In this document: positions 55,446-63,234 of the stretch, piece after piece
How the letters are laid out: each line of letters opens with the position of its first letter
Numbering within the stretch: the first letter of the stretch is position 1
Origin: Chryseobacterium elymi
GTDB taxonomy: Bacteria; Bacteroidota; Bacteroidia; Flavobacteriales; Weeksellaceae
NCBI RefSeq assembly: GCF_003385495.1
Contig: NZ_QNUH01000002.1
Span: 124,001 to 188,000, forward strand
Length of the DNA stretch: 64,000 bases
Direction: 5' to 3'
The notes under the pieces: generated by a model
Told to the model about the DNA's origin: nothing
The model's database searches: none
What the model saw: only the letters and a program-made list of their open reading frames with translations
Program-made: the position numbers and the translations under genes

Positions 55446-55469
55446 AAAAAGCCGTTCTTTCGAACGACT
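55446..55469 (-). terminator. terminator of the 46-aa GG-leader peptide gene
   Basis: AGCCGTTC / GAACGACT stem (one G-T pair) with tetraloop TTTC is followed on the minus strand by T5. It lies 30 bases after the peptide stop codon. Confidence 0.8.
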
Positions 55470-55498
55470 TTGTTGTTTGTTTGAGCAAGGATCGAATG

Positions 55499-55639
55499 CT
55501 ACAGGGCGAGTCCACATTCCGTCCCTACCGGGATACATTTTCTCACGAATGAACACCAGAAATAACCTGGCAAACACATAGGAATACCTCCCTGAACTGT
55601 TTTCAATTCCTGCTTTGTAAGTTTTTTTAGATTTTTCAT
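55499..55639 (-). CDS. 46-aa Cys-rich GG-leader bacteriocin-like peptide
   Basis: This is a short gene found by reading the minus strand: leader MKNLKKLTKQELKTVQGG with a classical double-glycine end, then a 28-residue core with Cys at 22, 29, 35 and 42 (CLPGYFWC, FVRKC, GTEC). Start ATG at 55639, stop TAG at 55499. The leader is nearly the same as that of the 60-residue peptide at 44984-45166, and the core shares G-[YW]-x-C-x5-C. It has its own terminator. No processing transporter is in the window. Secretion is expected by a C39-type exporter elsewhere; biological activity is unknown. Confidence 0.85.
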   Translation of the reverse strand: MKNLKKLTKQELKTVQGGIPMCLPGYFWCSFVRKCIPVGTECGLAL

Positions 55640-55813
55640 ATACTATTTTTTAGATTTTCCTACTCTACAAGCTTTTCGGATTCCGCTATGATTTGGTCAT
55701 AGCAATATACATTTTTTAATCGAAAATAAAATTTCAATATTCATTAATTATTTTTACTGATTTTTTCAAAGAATCCTTTAATTAGAAATATTTGAAAATT
55801 AACATGCATGCAT

Positions 55814-55840
55814 AAAAAAAGCCGCTCTTACGAACGGCCT
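55814..55840 (-). terminator. terminator of the 137-aa Cys protein gene
   Basis: AGCCGCTC / GAACGGCCT imperfect stem with loop TTAC is followed on the minus strand by T7. The sequence is closely related to the terminator at 55446-55469. Confidence 0.75.
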
Positions 55841-55858
55841 TGTGTATTAAGATTGGAT

Positions 55859-56272
55859 CTACTGATAAATCACAACATTGTCTTTTTTAAGTTGATATCC
55901 TTTTTTCTTAAAAGGAACTAAAACATAAGCTTCTTTAATATGGCTTCCACTTTTCCACATTTTGTTTTTCCCTCCTCTCTCAAGGATAATGCTTTTTGCA
56001 TTTTCATACGGAATAAAAACTTCAGCTTTTTTCATATCCTTACTAAAAATAACAGCTGTCATTGAAGTGTAACTTTTATCTGAATTCACTTCTTTTAATT
56101 TAATTTTCTGTTCGAAAACCCTCACACAATCATTTTTGATTTGTGAATACGTATACCCTGCGGAGCCTCTACAGCCATGAACATCTTTATCACCTCCTAA
56201 AACAGGAGATTTTTGTTGAGTAAAGGCTAAAAAGCCAAGGAACATTGTGCACAATAAAATAGTTTTTTTCAT
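55859..56272 (-). CDS. secreted Cys-pair protein, paralog 1
   Basis: This 137-residue protein has a signal peptide ending about residue 19 (FLAFTQ). The first mature segment holds VHGCRGSAGYTYSQIKNDC followed by VRVFEQKIKL, with Cys at about 34 and 49 probably forming a disulfide. The pattern C-x-GSAGY-x-[YW]-x(n)-K-x-[DN]-C-[VI]-R resembles a short domain I recall in bacterial lipoproteins (SAGYTWC..KQKC.R.WE). The rest is a beta-rich domain ending KKGYQLKKDNVVIYQ. It is a close paralog of the next gene upstream (56533-56919). Function is unknown. Confidence 0.75.
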   Translation of the reverse strand: MKKTILLCTMFLGFLAFTQQKSPVLGGDKDVHGCRGSAGYTYSQIKNDCVRVFEQKIKLKEVNSDKSYTSMTAVIFSKDMKKAEVFIPYENAKSIILERGGKNKMWKSGSHIKEAYVLVPFKKKGYQLKKDNVVIYQ

Positions 56273-56411
56273 ATTAGAATATTAATGGTTAAGTTTTTAT
56301 ACAAATAACAATAGTAACAAGGTATCAGTTAATCTAAGATACAAAAAAAACGCTCAATTTGAAAACCTTAAAATATATTATTTAACCTGAATTCGGGATA
56401 AGGATTAAATT

Positions 56412-56456
56412 AAACGCAAGATAGACAAAGCTTTAAAAAACATTCATTTGATTTTT
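56412..56456. repeat. dispersed 45-bp motif, copy B
   Basis: AAACGCAA, CAAAG, TTTAAAAAA, CATTCA and TTGATTTTT occur in the same order as in copy A at 29273-29318. It lies between the two paralogous Cys-protein genes. Confidence 0.55.
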
Positions 56457-56479
56457 TAAATTACACTCCTTATGCAATA

Positions 56480-56509
56480 AAAAAAGAGACTGTCTTCACT
56501 GACAGCCTC
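56480..56509 (-). terminator. terminator of the 128-aa Cys protein gene
   Basis: GAGACTGTC / GACAGCCTC stem (one mismatch or G-T pair) with a 6-base loop is followed on the minus strand by T7. Confidence 0.8.
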
Positions 56510-56532
56510 AATTGTACTTTATAAATCTGGAT

Positions 56533-56919
56533 TTACTGATAAATCACAACATCATCTTTTTTAAGCTGATATCCATTCTTTTTGAAAGGAACCAATACAT
56601 AGCCATCTTTTTTCCAGATTTTACTTTTTCCAGCTCTTGTGAGGATCAGGCTTTCTCCATCTGTATCCGGAACGAAAACTTCGGCTTTTTTTAGATCTTT
56701 GCTGAAAATCACAGCAGCCATTGAAGTATAGCTTCCTTTAGGGGCAACTTCTGTTAATTTAATCTTCTGCTCAAAAACCCTTACACAATCTTTTTTAATC
56801 TGGGAATAGGTATATCCCGCAGACCCGATACATCCGTGGGCATCTCTGTCACCACCTTTGATCTGTGCGAATATAAAAGAGCCCAAAAACATTGCGCCAA
56901 GTAAAACCGTTTTTTTCAT
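56533..56919 (-). CDS. secreted Cys-pair protein, paralog 2
   Basis: This 128-residue protein has signal peptide MKKTVLLGAMFLGSFIFAQ. The mature protein shares with its paralog AHGCIGSAGYTYSQIKKDC, VRVFEQKIKL, YTSM.AVIFSKD.KKAEVF and the end KKNGYQLKKDDVVIYQ. About two thirds of aligned residues look identical, so this is a recent tandem duplication. Each copy has its own terminator, so they are probably separate transcripts. Function is unknown; a small periplasmic or outer-surface binding or inhibitor role is a guess. Confidence 0.75.
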   Translation of the reverse strand: MKKTVLLGAMFLGSFIFAQIKGGDRDAHGCIGSAGYTYSQIKKDCVRVFEQKIKLTEVAPKGSYTSMAAVIFSKDLKKAEVFVPDTDGESLILTRAGKSKIWKKDGYVLVPFKKNGYQLKKDDVVIYQ

Positions 56920-56964
56920 AATTATTATCTTAAAGTTATAACTGTGCTATTAAAAATCATGCCA

Positions 56965-56995
56965 AAAAAGGAAAAGCCACTCAAAGAATGGCTTT
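56965..56995 (-). terminator. terminator at the end of the sugar-utilisation cluster
   Basis: AAAGCCA / TGGCTTT stem with a short inner extension is followed on the minus strand by TTCCTTTTTT. It lies just after the bglX-like gene stop at 57004. Confidence 0.75.
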
Positions 56996-57003
56996 AGCTG
57001 TTA

Positions 57004-59331
57004 TTATTTCGTCCAGTTGATTCTTGAATGTTTAACGTCATCAGAATTGGTTCCGATCATGATATCAAATTCTCCCGGTTCCCAGTCAAATTTCAATTCA
57101 CCATTGTAGAATTTTAAGCTTTCCGGTGTAATATCAAAAGTTACTTTTTTAGATTCTCCTTTTTTCAGGAAAATTTTCTGGAATCCTTTTAGTTCTTTTA
57201 CCGGTCTGGTAATGCTTCCTACCCTATCTCTGATATACAGCTGCACCACTTCAGCTCCGTCATAGTTTCCTGAATTGGTAACCGTTACAGAAGCCTGAAT
57301 TGACTGATTTCCTTTTGGGTTAGGGTTTGAAACTGACATATCAGAATAGCTGAATTGAGAATAACTCAGACCATAACCGAACGGATATAGTGGTGTATTA
57401 CATTCGTCCATATAGTTGGAACGGAACCTTTCGTATACACATTTATCAACTTTATCCTGACTTAAAGGACGTCCAGTATTTTTTGCATTATAATAAATCG
57501 GAACCTGTCCTAAGCTTCTTGGGAAGGTCATCGGGAGTTTTCCTGAAGGATTTACTTTTCCGAATAAAACATCTGAAATAGCATTTCCTGCTTCTGAGCC
57601 GGCAAACCAAGCGTTCAGGATAGCATCAGGTGTATCTTTTACATTGGTTAAAGCTAAAGGACGTCCTGTATAAAGTACCATCGCGATCGGCTTTCCGGTT
57701 TTTTTCAGTTCATTTAATAAATCAACCTGCGACTGAGGAATGGTAATTTCTGTTCTTGATGAAGACTCACCACTCATTTCCGCAGATTCTCCAATTGCCA
57801 GAACGATAACGTCTGCTTTGTTGGCTACATCAACAGCTTCTTTTAATAATTGTTCTTTGGAACGACTGTCTCGGTCTGTTTTTTTACCGTGAGCTGCATA
57901 AATATCTTCTAATTTAGCATCATAATCAATGTTGGCGCCTTTTGCGGAAAGGAATTTCACCTCTTTCCCGTAATTAGCCTGAAGACCCTGCATTAATGAA
58001 ACTGAAGCCGCGTGTTTTGTAGCAACACTCCATGTTCCGGCCATATTCAGAGAGTTATTTACCAACGGACCGATTACGGCTACTGTACCGGATTTTTTTA
58101 GTGGCAATACATTATTCTCATTTTTTAATAAAACCATGGACTGGGCTGCTGCACTTCTTGCCACATTGCGGTTCTCCATATTATAAACCTCTTTTGAAGC
58201 CAGTTTTGCATCACCGTAACGGTAAGGATTATCGAATAATCCAAGATCGTATTTTGCTTCAAGAATTCGTCTTGCTGCCATGTCAATCTCGGCCTGTGTA
58301 ACTTTCCCTTCGTCCAGAGATTTTTTAAGAGTTGTTAAAAATCCTTCTCCTACCATATCCATATCTACTCCGGCTTTCAGAGCTAAAGCTGATACCTGCT
58401 GAAGGTCTCCCATTCCGTGTTCCGTCATTTCATTGATCCCGGTATAATCGGTCACTACGAAGCCTTTGAAGTTCCACATTTTTCTGAGCACATCGGTTTG
58501 CAGCCATCTATTTCCGGTTGCCGGAACTCCGTCCACTTCATTAAAAGAGGCCATTACAGAAGCTACTCCTGCATCTACAGCGGCCTTATATGGAGGGAAA
58601 TATTCGTTAAACATTCTCACATGGCTCATATCTACCGTATTATAATCACGGCCGGCTTCTCCTGCTCCGTATAATGCGAAGTGCTTTACACAGGCTAAAA
58701 TAGTATTATCAACGGAAAGATCTTTACCCTGATAGCCATAGACCATATTTTTAGAAACTTCGCTTCCTAAATAAGGATCTTCTCCGGAACCTTCGGAAAC
58801 TCTTCCCCATCTTGGTTCACGGGAAATATCCACCATCGGCGAGAAGGTCCAGTTGATACCGTCTGAAGATGCTTCTTTCGCAGCAATTCTTGCAGACTGC
58901 TGTACCAGATTCATATCCCAGGAAGCAGCGAGGCCCAATGGAATTGGAAAAGTGGTTTCGTAACCATGGATGACATCCATTCCGAAGATCAAAGGAATTT
59001 TCAGACGGCTTTTTTCTATGGCGACTTTCTGAACTGCTTTGATTTTATCTGCTCCTTTTATATTGAACAATCCTCCTACCAGTCCCTGCTCTACTTTTTT
59101 TCCGATATCTGAACTTTGGGCCTGTCCTGTGGTAAAATCTCCGGACGTCGGCAGGTTGAGCTGGCCAATCTTTTCATCTAAAGTCATTTTAGATAAAAGA
59201 TTGTCTACGAAAGCTTTTCTTTTCGCCTGATACTGGGCTGTCTGGTAAGACTGCACCGGCCTGGTTACCATTTCCTGTGCGGAAAATACAGGTGAAAGGG
59301 CTAAAGCTGCGAGTACAATTAACTTTTTCAT
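57004..59331 (-). CDS. bglX: glycoside hydrolase family 3 beta-glucosidase, BglX-like
   Basis: This is a 775-residue periplasmic exo-beta-glucosidase with a signal peptide ending at about residue 18 (FSAQ). The GH3 N-terminal barrel is at about 40-370 with the nucleophile Asp in FVVTDYTGINEM at about 300 and KHFALYGAGEAGRDY. The C-terminal alpha/beta sandwich is at about 410-620 and the fibronectin III-like domain at about 680-770. It would split oligosaccharides released by the adjacent glucanase-like lipoprotein. It is the last gene of the leftward SusC/SusD cluster. Confidence 0.95.
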   Translation of the reverse strand: MKKLIVLAALALSPVFSAQEMVTRPVQSYQTAQYQAKRKAFVDNLLSKMTLDEKIGQLNLPTSGDFTTGQAQSSDIGKKVEQGLVGGLFNIKGADKIKAVQKVAIEKSRLKIPLIFGMDVIHGYETTFPIPLGLAASWDMNLVQQSARIAAKEASSDGINWTFSPMVDISREPRWGRVSEGSGEDPYLGSEVSKNMVYGYQGKDLSVDNTILACVKHFALYGAGEAGRDYNTVDMSHVRMFNEYFPPYKAAVDAGVASVMASFNEVDGVPATGNRWLQTDVLRKMWNFKGFVVTDYTGINEMTEHGMGDLQQVSALALKAGVDMDMVGEGFLTTLKKSLDEGKVTQAEIDMAARRILEAKYDLGLFDNPYRYGDAKLASKEVYNMENRNVARSAAAQSMVLLKNENNVLPLKKSGTVAVIGPLVNNSLNMAGTWSVATKHAASVSLMQGLQANYGKEVKFLSAKGANIDYDAKLEDIYAAHGKKTDRDSRSKEQLLKEAVDVANKADVIVLAIGESAEMSGESSSRTEITIPQSQVDLLNELKKTGKPIAMVLYTGRPLALTNVKDTPDAILNAWFAGSEAGNAISDVLFGKVNPSGKLPMTFPRSLGQVPIYYNAKNTGRPLSQDKVDKCVYERFRSNYMDECNTPLYPFGYGLSYSQFSYSDMSVSNPNPKGNQSIQASVTVTNSGNYDGAEVVQLYIRDRVGSITRPVKELKGFQKIFLKKGESKKVTFDITPESLKFYNGELKFDWEPGEFDIMIGTNSDDVKHSRINWTK

Positions 59332-59532
59332 AAATCTATCTTCTTAAATTATAGTTCTAATTTTATTTTATTGTTTAACCGTGGTTTTTTTTTGGATAAC
59401 GAAGGTGCTGTTTTTTAAGCTGTATGTTTTTAAGACGGAAAAATTTTATCTGCGATAGAATTGATCATGTTATCATTTTCCGCCTTCTTTAAACATTCTC
59501 GATTTTTGGTTCTGCACTATTCACCAAAAAAT

Positions 59533-60240
59533 TTATTCTCCTTTTTTCTTAGAAAGCATCCATTCATATAGTTTCGGGTCTGAATAGGTGGAATCCCAGG
59601 AATTATGGTTATCATCGGGAAAAATAGTTAATGTAGCCGTTGGGTTTACTTTTTTTAAAGCCTGATACATTTCTATCGAATTCATTGGAGAAACGACATC
59701 ATCATTCCCCCCGTGAAAAATTTTTACAGGCAACTGTTTAAACCGATCAATATTGGCTCCCATTACTCTGTCTGCCGGAGCACATACAGGAACTACCGCT
59801 GCAAACATTTCCGGATGTTCCATAGCTAATTTCCAAGTTCCCCAGCCTCCCATCGAAAGTCCTGTAAGGTAAATTCTTGAGGCATCAATTTTATATTTTT
59901 TCTGAATTTCTTTGATCAGGTTATAAACCGTTATGGTATCCCACCATGAATCTGCAGGACATTGTGGTGCTAAAATAGCTACCGGTTCTTTGATCAGGTT
60001 TTTATATGTGAACGGACTGTGGACCTTAACCGCTTCAAGATTATTCCCTCTTTCTCCTGAACCGTGAAGGAATACGATCAGCGGAACGTTTTCTTTTACT
60101 TTTTGAGGATAATCAAGAATGTAGGATATTTTCTCTGTTCTCTTAATTTCTTTATTTAATTCTGCTTTTATTTCCTGGGCGTTCACCTGTAATGAAAATG
60201 GAAGGAGTAAAAAGGGCAGATGTTTTAGTTTTAATTTCAT
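59533..60240 (-). CDS. exported alpha/beta hydrolase (prolyl-oligopeptidase / esterase type)
   Basis: This 235-residue exported hydrolase has a signal peptide ending about residue 21 (QVNAQ). The alpha/beta fold shows the oxyanion region FLHGSGERGNN, nucleophile elbow GLSMGGWGTW (Ser about 130), acid HGGNDDVVSP and His in DDNHNSWD. Relatives remove acyl decorations from polysaccharides or act as phospholipase/carboxylesterases. Its place between the GH3 and glucoamylase-like genes of the Sus-type cluster suggests deacylation of the glucan or its oligosaccharides. Confidence 0.9.
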   Translation of the reverse strand: MKLKLKHLPFLLLPFSLQVNAQEIKAELNKEIKRTEKISYILDYPQKVKENVPLIVFLHGSGERGNNLEAVKVHSPFTYKNLIKEPVAILAPQCPADSWWDTITVYNLIKEIQKKYKIDASRIYLTGLSMGGWGTWKLAMEHPEMFAAVVPVCAPADRVMGANIDRFKQLPVKIFHGGNDDVVSPMNSIEMYQALKKVNPTATLTIFPDDNHNSWDSTYSDPKLYEWMLSKKKGE

Positions 60241-60341
60241 ATTGTTATTCGATTTTGACTTAAGCCTTTTGTTATGACACTTTTTATTTATATGGGTTAT
60301 ATCTCATTTCTATTGAATAAAAATAGCATTTAAAAATCAGA

Positions 60342-61733
60342 TTATTTGATTCCGTATTTCTCAGACTGGAAACTTAATTTTTTAAGGCCCTGCTGAATCT
60401 CAGGGGCATTCATAAATAATTTCCAGAGGAATCCGGTTCTGTAGTTTTCAATCATAGGCGCTATTGTTCCCTGATCTATTGCTAAATATCTTGGTGTAAA
60501 CCAGTTGTTATAATTCACTGAAGTTGCATCATAAGGTCCTGCTGATCCAATAAATTCAGGCTTTTCTGTGTAAAGGAATCTAAGGAAATCCATAGATTCT
60601 TTTGGAGTGTAGGGAAAGCTGCTCAATGCTGCGGTAGGTGTTATCACGCCATTGTCATTGGTAGGCATATGAGCTGTGTATCCTGTACTTCCGTCTTTAT
60701 TTCTTGTGTATCCGGCTGTCAGTCCCCAGTAGTTTGGCCCATAGCCTTTCCACTGCTTCGGGTTTTCAACGCAGTATTTATAGTCGATAAGAACTTGATT
60801 TTTGTTTAAGTCGAAATAATTTTTTACCAGTTTATCAGAAAGTCCGGTAGGATCCAGACCGATATAGGAATATTGTGACCAGAAAAGCGGCCCGCCGTAT
60901 TCTTCGGCATAATTGTGTTTTACATACAGAGGAAGTCCGTATTTTGTTTTATCTGTAAGGTAGCTCCCGTTTCTCGTCCAGCCTTTGTAATACGTTTCGG
61001 CATCGATAGGATGTGTCGGTGATGAAGCAGCTAAAATGTACGTAATCAAGCATTCATTATACCCTTCCAGCGGAAAATTCATTTCCCATTGGTATTCCGG
61101 TGACCAGTGCCAGTAAAGGACTTTTTCACCTCCTTTTGTATACCAGTTCCATTGTATTCCTTTCCAAAGCTCATCACATTTTGAGGCAAGGGCTTTTTCT
61201 TCTGCATTTCCGTTTTTAAAGTATTCACGTACCATTAAAATTCCTGAGGTAAGAAATGCGGTTTCAACAAGGTCTCCACCATTATCTTTCTTTCCAAAAG
61301 GAACAGTTTTTCCTGTTTCTCCATTGATCCAGTGGGGCCATGCACCTTTATGACGGTCTGCTTTCGCCAGAAAATCCATCATATGGGTAAGTCTTTTAAC
61401 AGCTTCCTGCCTTGGAATAAATCCTCTTTCCACTCCTACCAGAAGAGTTGCCAACCCAAATCCTGAACCACCAGTTGTTACCACATGCTTATCATTATCC
61501 GGATAGATATTGTCTTCATGATAGCGTTCTCTTCCCAGCATGGATTTTGGTTCAGCGTAATCCCAAAAATATTTCAGGGCATCTTTCTGAACTCTGTCCA
61601 TGAGCTGTTCGTCTGTGATGTCACTTTTTACAACTTCATTTTGAGTAATTTCCTGTTTCGGAGATTTGGAGTTTTTGCAAGAGTATGCGAAGAATAAAGA
61701 GGTTACGGCAATTGATAATACGGTCCTTTTCAT
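60342..61733 (-). CDS. glucoamylase-like lipoprotein, probable GH144 endo-beta-1,2-glucanase
   Basis: This 463-residue lipoprotein has lipobox FFAYSC (Cys19). The rest matches the glucoamylase-like (alpha/alpha)6-barrel family: DALKYFWDYAEPKSMLGRER, VTTGGSGFGLATLLVG, YWHWSPEYQWEMNFPLEGYNE in two parts, WGLTAGY and the end FLWKLFMNAPEIQQGL. Members of this family in Bacteroidota were shown to be endo-beta-1,2-glucanases (GH144, Chitinophaga). The assignment to that activity here is by resemblance. It follows susD after a hairpin and precedes the esterase and GH3 genes. Confidence 0.88.
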   Translation of the reverse strand: MKRTVLSIAVTSLFFAYSCKNSKSPKQEITQNEVVKSDITDEQLMDRVQKDALKYFWDYAEPKSMLGRERYHEDNIYPDNDKHVVTTGGSGFGLATLLVGVERGFIPRQEAVKRLTHMMDFLAKADRHKGAWPHWINGETGKTVPFGKKDNGGDLVETAFLTSGILMVREYFKNGNAEEKALASKCDELWKGIQWNWYTKGGEKVLYWHWSPEYQWEMNFPLEGYNECLITYILAASSPTHPIDAETYYKGWTRNGSYLTDKTKYGLPLYVKHNYAEEYGGPLFWSQYSYIGLDPTGLSDKLVKNYFDLNKNQVLIDYKYCVENPKQWKGYGPNYWGLTAGYTRNKDGSTGYTAHMPTNDNGVITPTAALSSFPYTPKESMDFLRFLYTEKPEFIGSAGPYDATSVNYNNWFTPRYLAIDQGTIAPMIENYRTGFLWKLFMNAPEIQQGLKKLSFQSEKYGIK

Positions 61734-61761
61734 GAAATCTTTTTTAACTGGTTTTACTAAA

Positions 61762-61788
61762 AGAAGAGGAGAACTTTCATTCTCCTCT
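61762..61788 (-). terminator. hairpin between susD and the glucanase gene
   Basis: The perfect 9-bp stem AGAGGAGAA / TTCTCCTCT with loop CTTTCA is followed on the minus strand by CTTTTAG, a modest T run. It probably gives partial termination, keeping SusC/SusD above the downstream enzymes. Confidence 0.7.
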
Positions 61789-61806
61789 AAAGTTTTATTA
61801 TTTATT

Positions 61807-63222
61807 TTAATAACCAGGGTTTTGAGTTAAGACCCCATTACTCTGACCTATTTCTATAAAAGGAATTGGGAAAAGTTCATTCTTTCCGGCTTTGAATCCA
61901 TAAGGAGCCAGCACTGTAGCAGCCTGTCCTGTTCTTACTAGATCTACAAAACGGTCGCCTTCCATAGCAAGTTCAACTCTTCTTTCATGCCAGATAGCAG
62001 TTCTTAAAGCAGATTGAGAAGATGCTGTGGTATTTGGCAACTGGGCTCTTGTTCTTACTTTATTAAGGTTTGTAATTGCTGTTGCAGTATTTCCCAATTC
62101 ATTTGCGGCTTCCGCATTGATTAATAAAATTTCTGCAAAGCGCAAAACTCTGATATTTTGAACTGACCCATCGTCACAAGCTGTATTTTGCTGACTTTTA
62201 GGAACATATGCTTTTTGATTATATGTATTAACAGAGGTTGGATTGGCATTAATAAGGTCACCTTCCGGTGTAATTTCTCCGTTTCTCAAAATTGTTAATT
62301 CTTTACGAATATCACCAGGCTCAAAAGCATTCTCAAGTGCTTGGGAAGGGGTAAAAAAGCCCCAGCCAAACTGATCTTTTGCCCCCTGTACCTGTGAATA
62401 CTGGCTTCCTTTGTACTGCCCTGTACAAGCACAGTCAATTTCGAAAACTGATTCAGTACCAAACTCTCCTGCCACTCTAAATAAATGGTTGAAATCAGGG
62501 TCTAATGAATACCCCATTGCAATCACTTGATTAGAAGCATCATAAGCTTTCTGCCAGTCTTTTTTATATAAAAATACTTTTGACAACATACCTAATGCAG
62601 CACCCTTAGTTGCTCTACCTAGATCTGAAGCACCATATGACTGGGGTAAAACCTGCGAAGCCGCCGTTAAATCAGAAATTATAAAATTATAAACTTCATC
62701 TGATGTATTTCTAGGAATATTATAGTTCTCCTGAAGACCATCAAAAATTGGAACACCTCCGTATATTCTTACTAAGTTAAAATAAAAATAAGCACGTAAA
62801 AATTTAGCTTCAGCTAAAAGTCTCTCTTTTAAAGCAGTATTCATTTCAATTGCCGGAACTTTTGAAAGTACCTGATTACAACGGGCTATTGCCTGCCACT
62901 GCCCACCCCAGTATCCTTTAACACCATCATCACTGGAAGTAAAAGTAAACTGGTCATATGCATTAATGAAAGAAGCATCGCCAGGGTTTGAGCCTTTTAA
63001 TACATCATCAGCCGGCACTCCAAAAAGATATTGATATGGAAACGCTGAATTATCCCAGCTTCTTAAAAAATTATAAATTGCATTGGTAGCCTGAATAGCA
63101 TCACTTTCTGTTTTAAAGAATTCTGAAGCATCAGTTCTTCCTTCAACAGGTATATCTAAATAATCACTCTTACAGCTTAAAGCCGCAGAAAGCATGAATA
63201 TGGAAAATATTATTTTTTTCAT
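61807..63222 (-). CDS. susD: RagB/SusD-family outer-membrane nutrient-binding lipoprotein
   Basis: This is a 471-residue surface lipoprotein with lipobox SAALSC (Cys17) and SusD fold. The N-terminal SusD-like part has ATNAIYNFLRSWDNS and the TPR-like helices include FLRAYFYFNLVRIYGGVPI, a strong signature. The C-terminal RagB/SusD domain includes VLRFAEILLINAEAANELG and HERRVELAMEGDRFVDLVR. It caps the SusC barrel and delivers the oligosaccharide. It starts 12 bases after the SusC stop. Confidence 0.96.
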   Translation of the reverse strand: MKKIIFSIFMLSAALSCKSDYLDIPVEGRTDASEFFKTESDAIQATNAIYNFLRSWDNSAFPYQYLFGVPADDVLKGSNPGDASFINAYDQFTFTSSDDGVKGYWGGQWQAIARCNQVLSKVPAIEMNTALKERLLAEAKFLRAYFYFNLVRIYGGVPIFDGLQENYNIPRNTSDEVYNFIISDLTAASQVLPQSYGASDLGRATKGAALGMLSKVFLYKKDWQKAYDASNQVIAMGYSLDPDFNHLFRVAGEFGTESVFEIDCACTGQYKGSQYSQVQGAKDQFGWGFFTPSQALENAFEPGDIRKELTILRNGEITPEGDLINANPTSVNTYNQKAYVPKSQQNTACDDGSVQNIRVLRFAEILLINAEAANELGNTATAITNLNKVRTRAQLPNTTASSQSALRTAIWHERRVELAMEGDRFVDLVRTGQAATVLAPYGFKAGKNELFPIPFIEIGQSNGVLTQNPGY

Positions 63223-63234
63223 GATAAAATTAAA

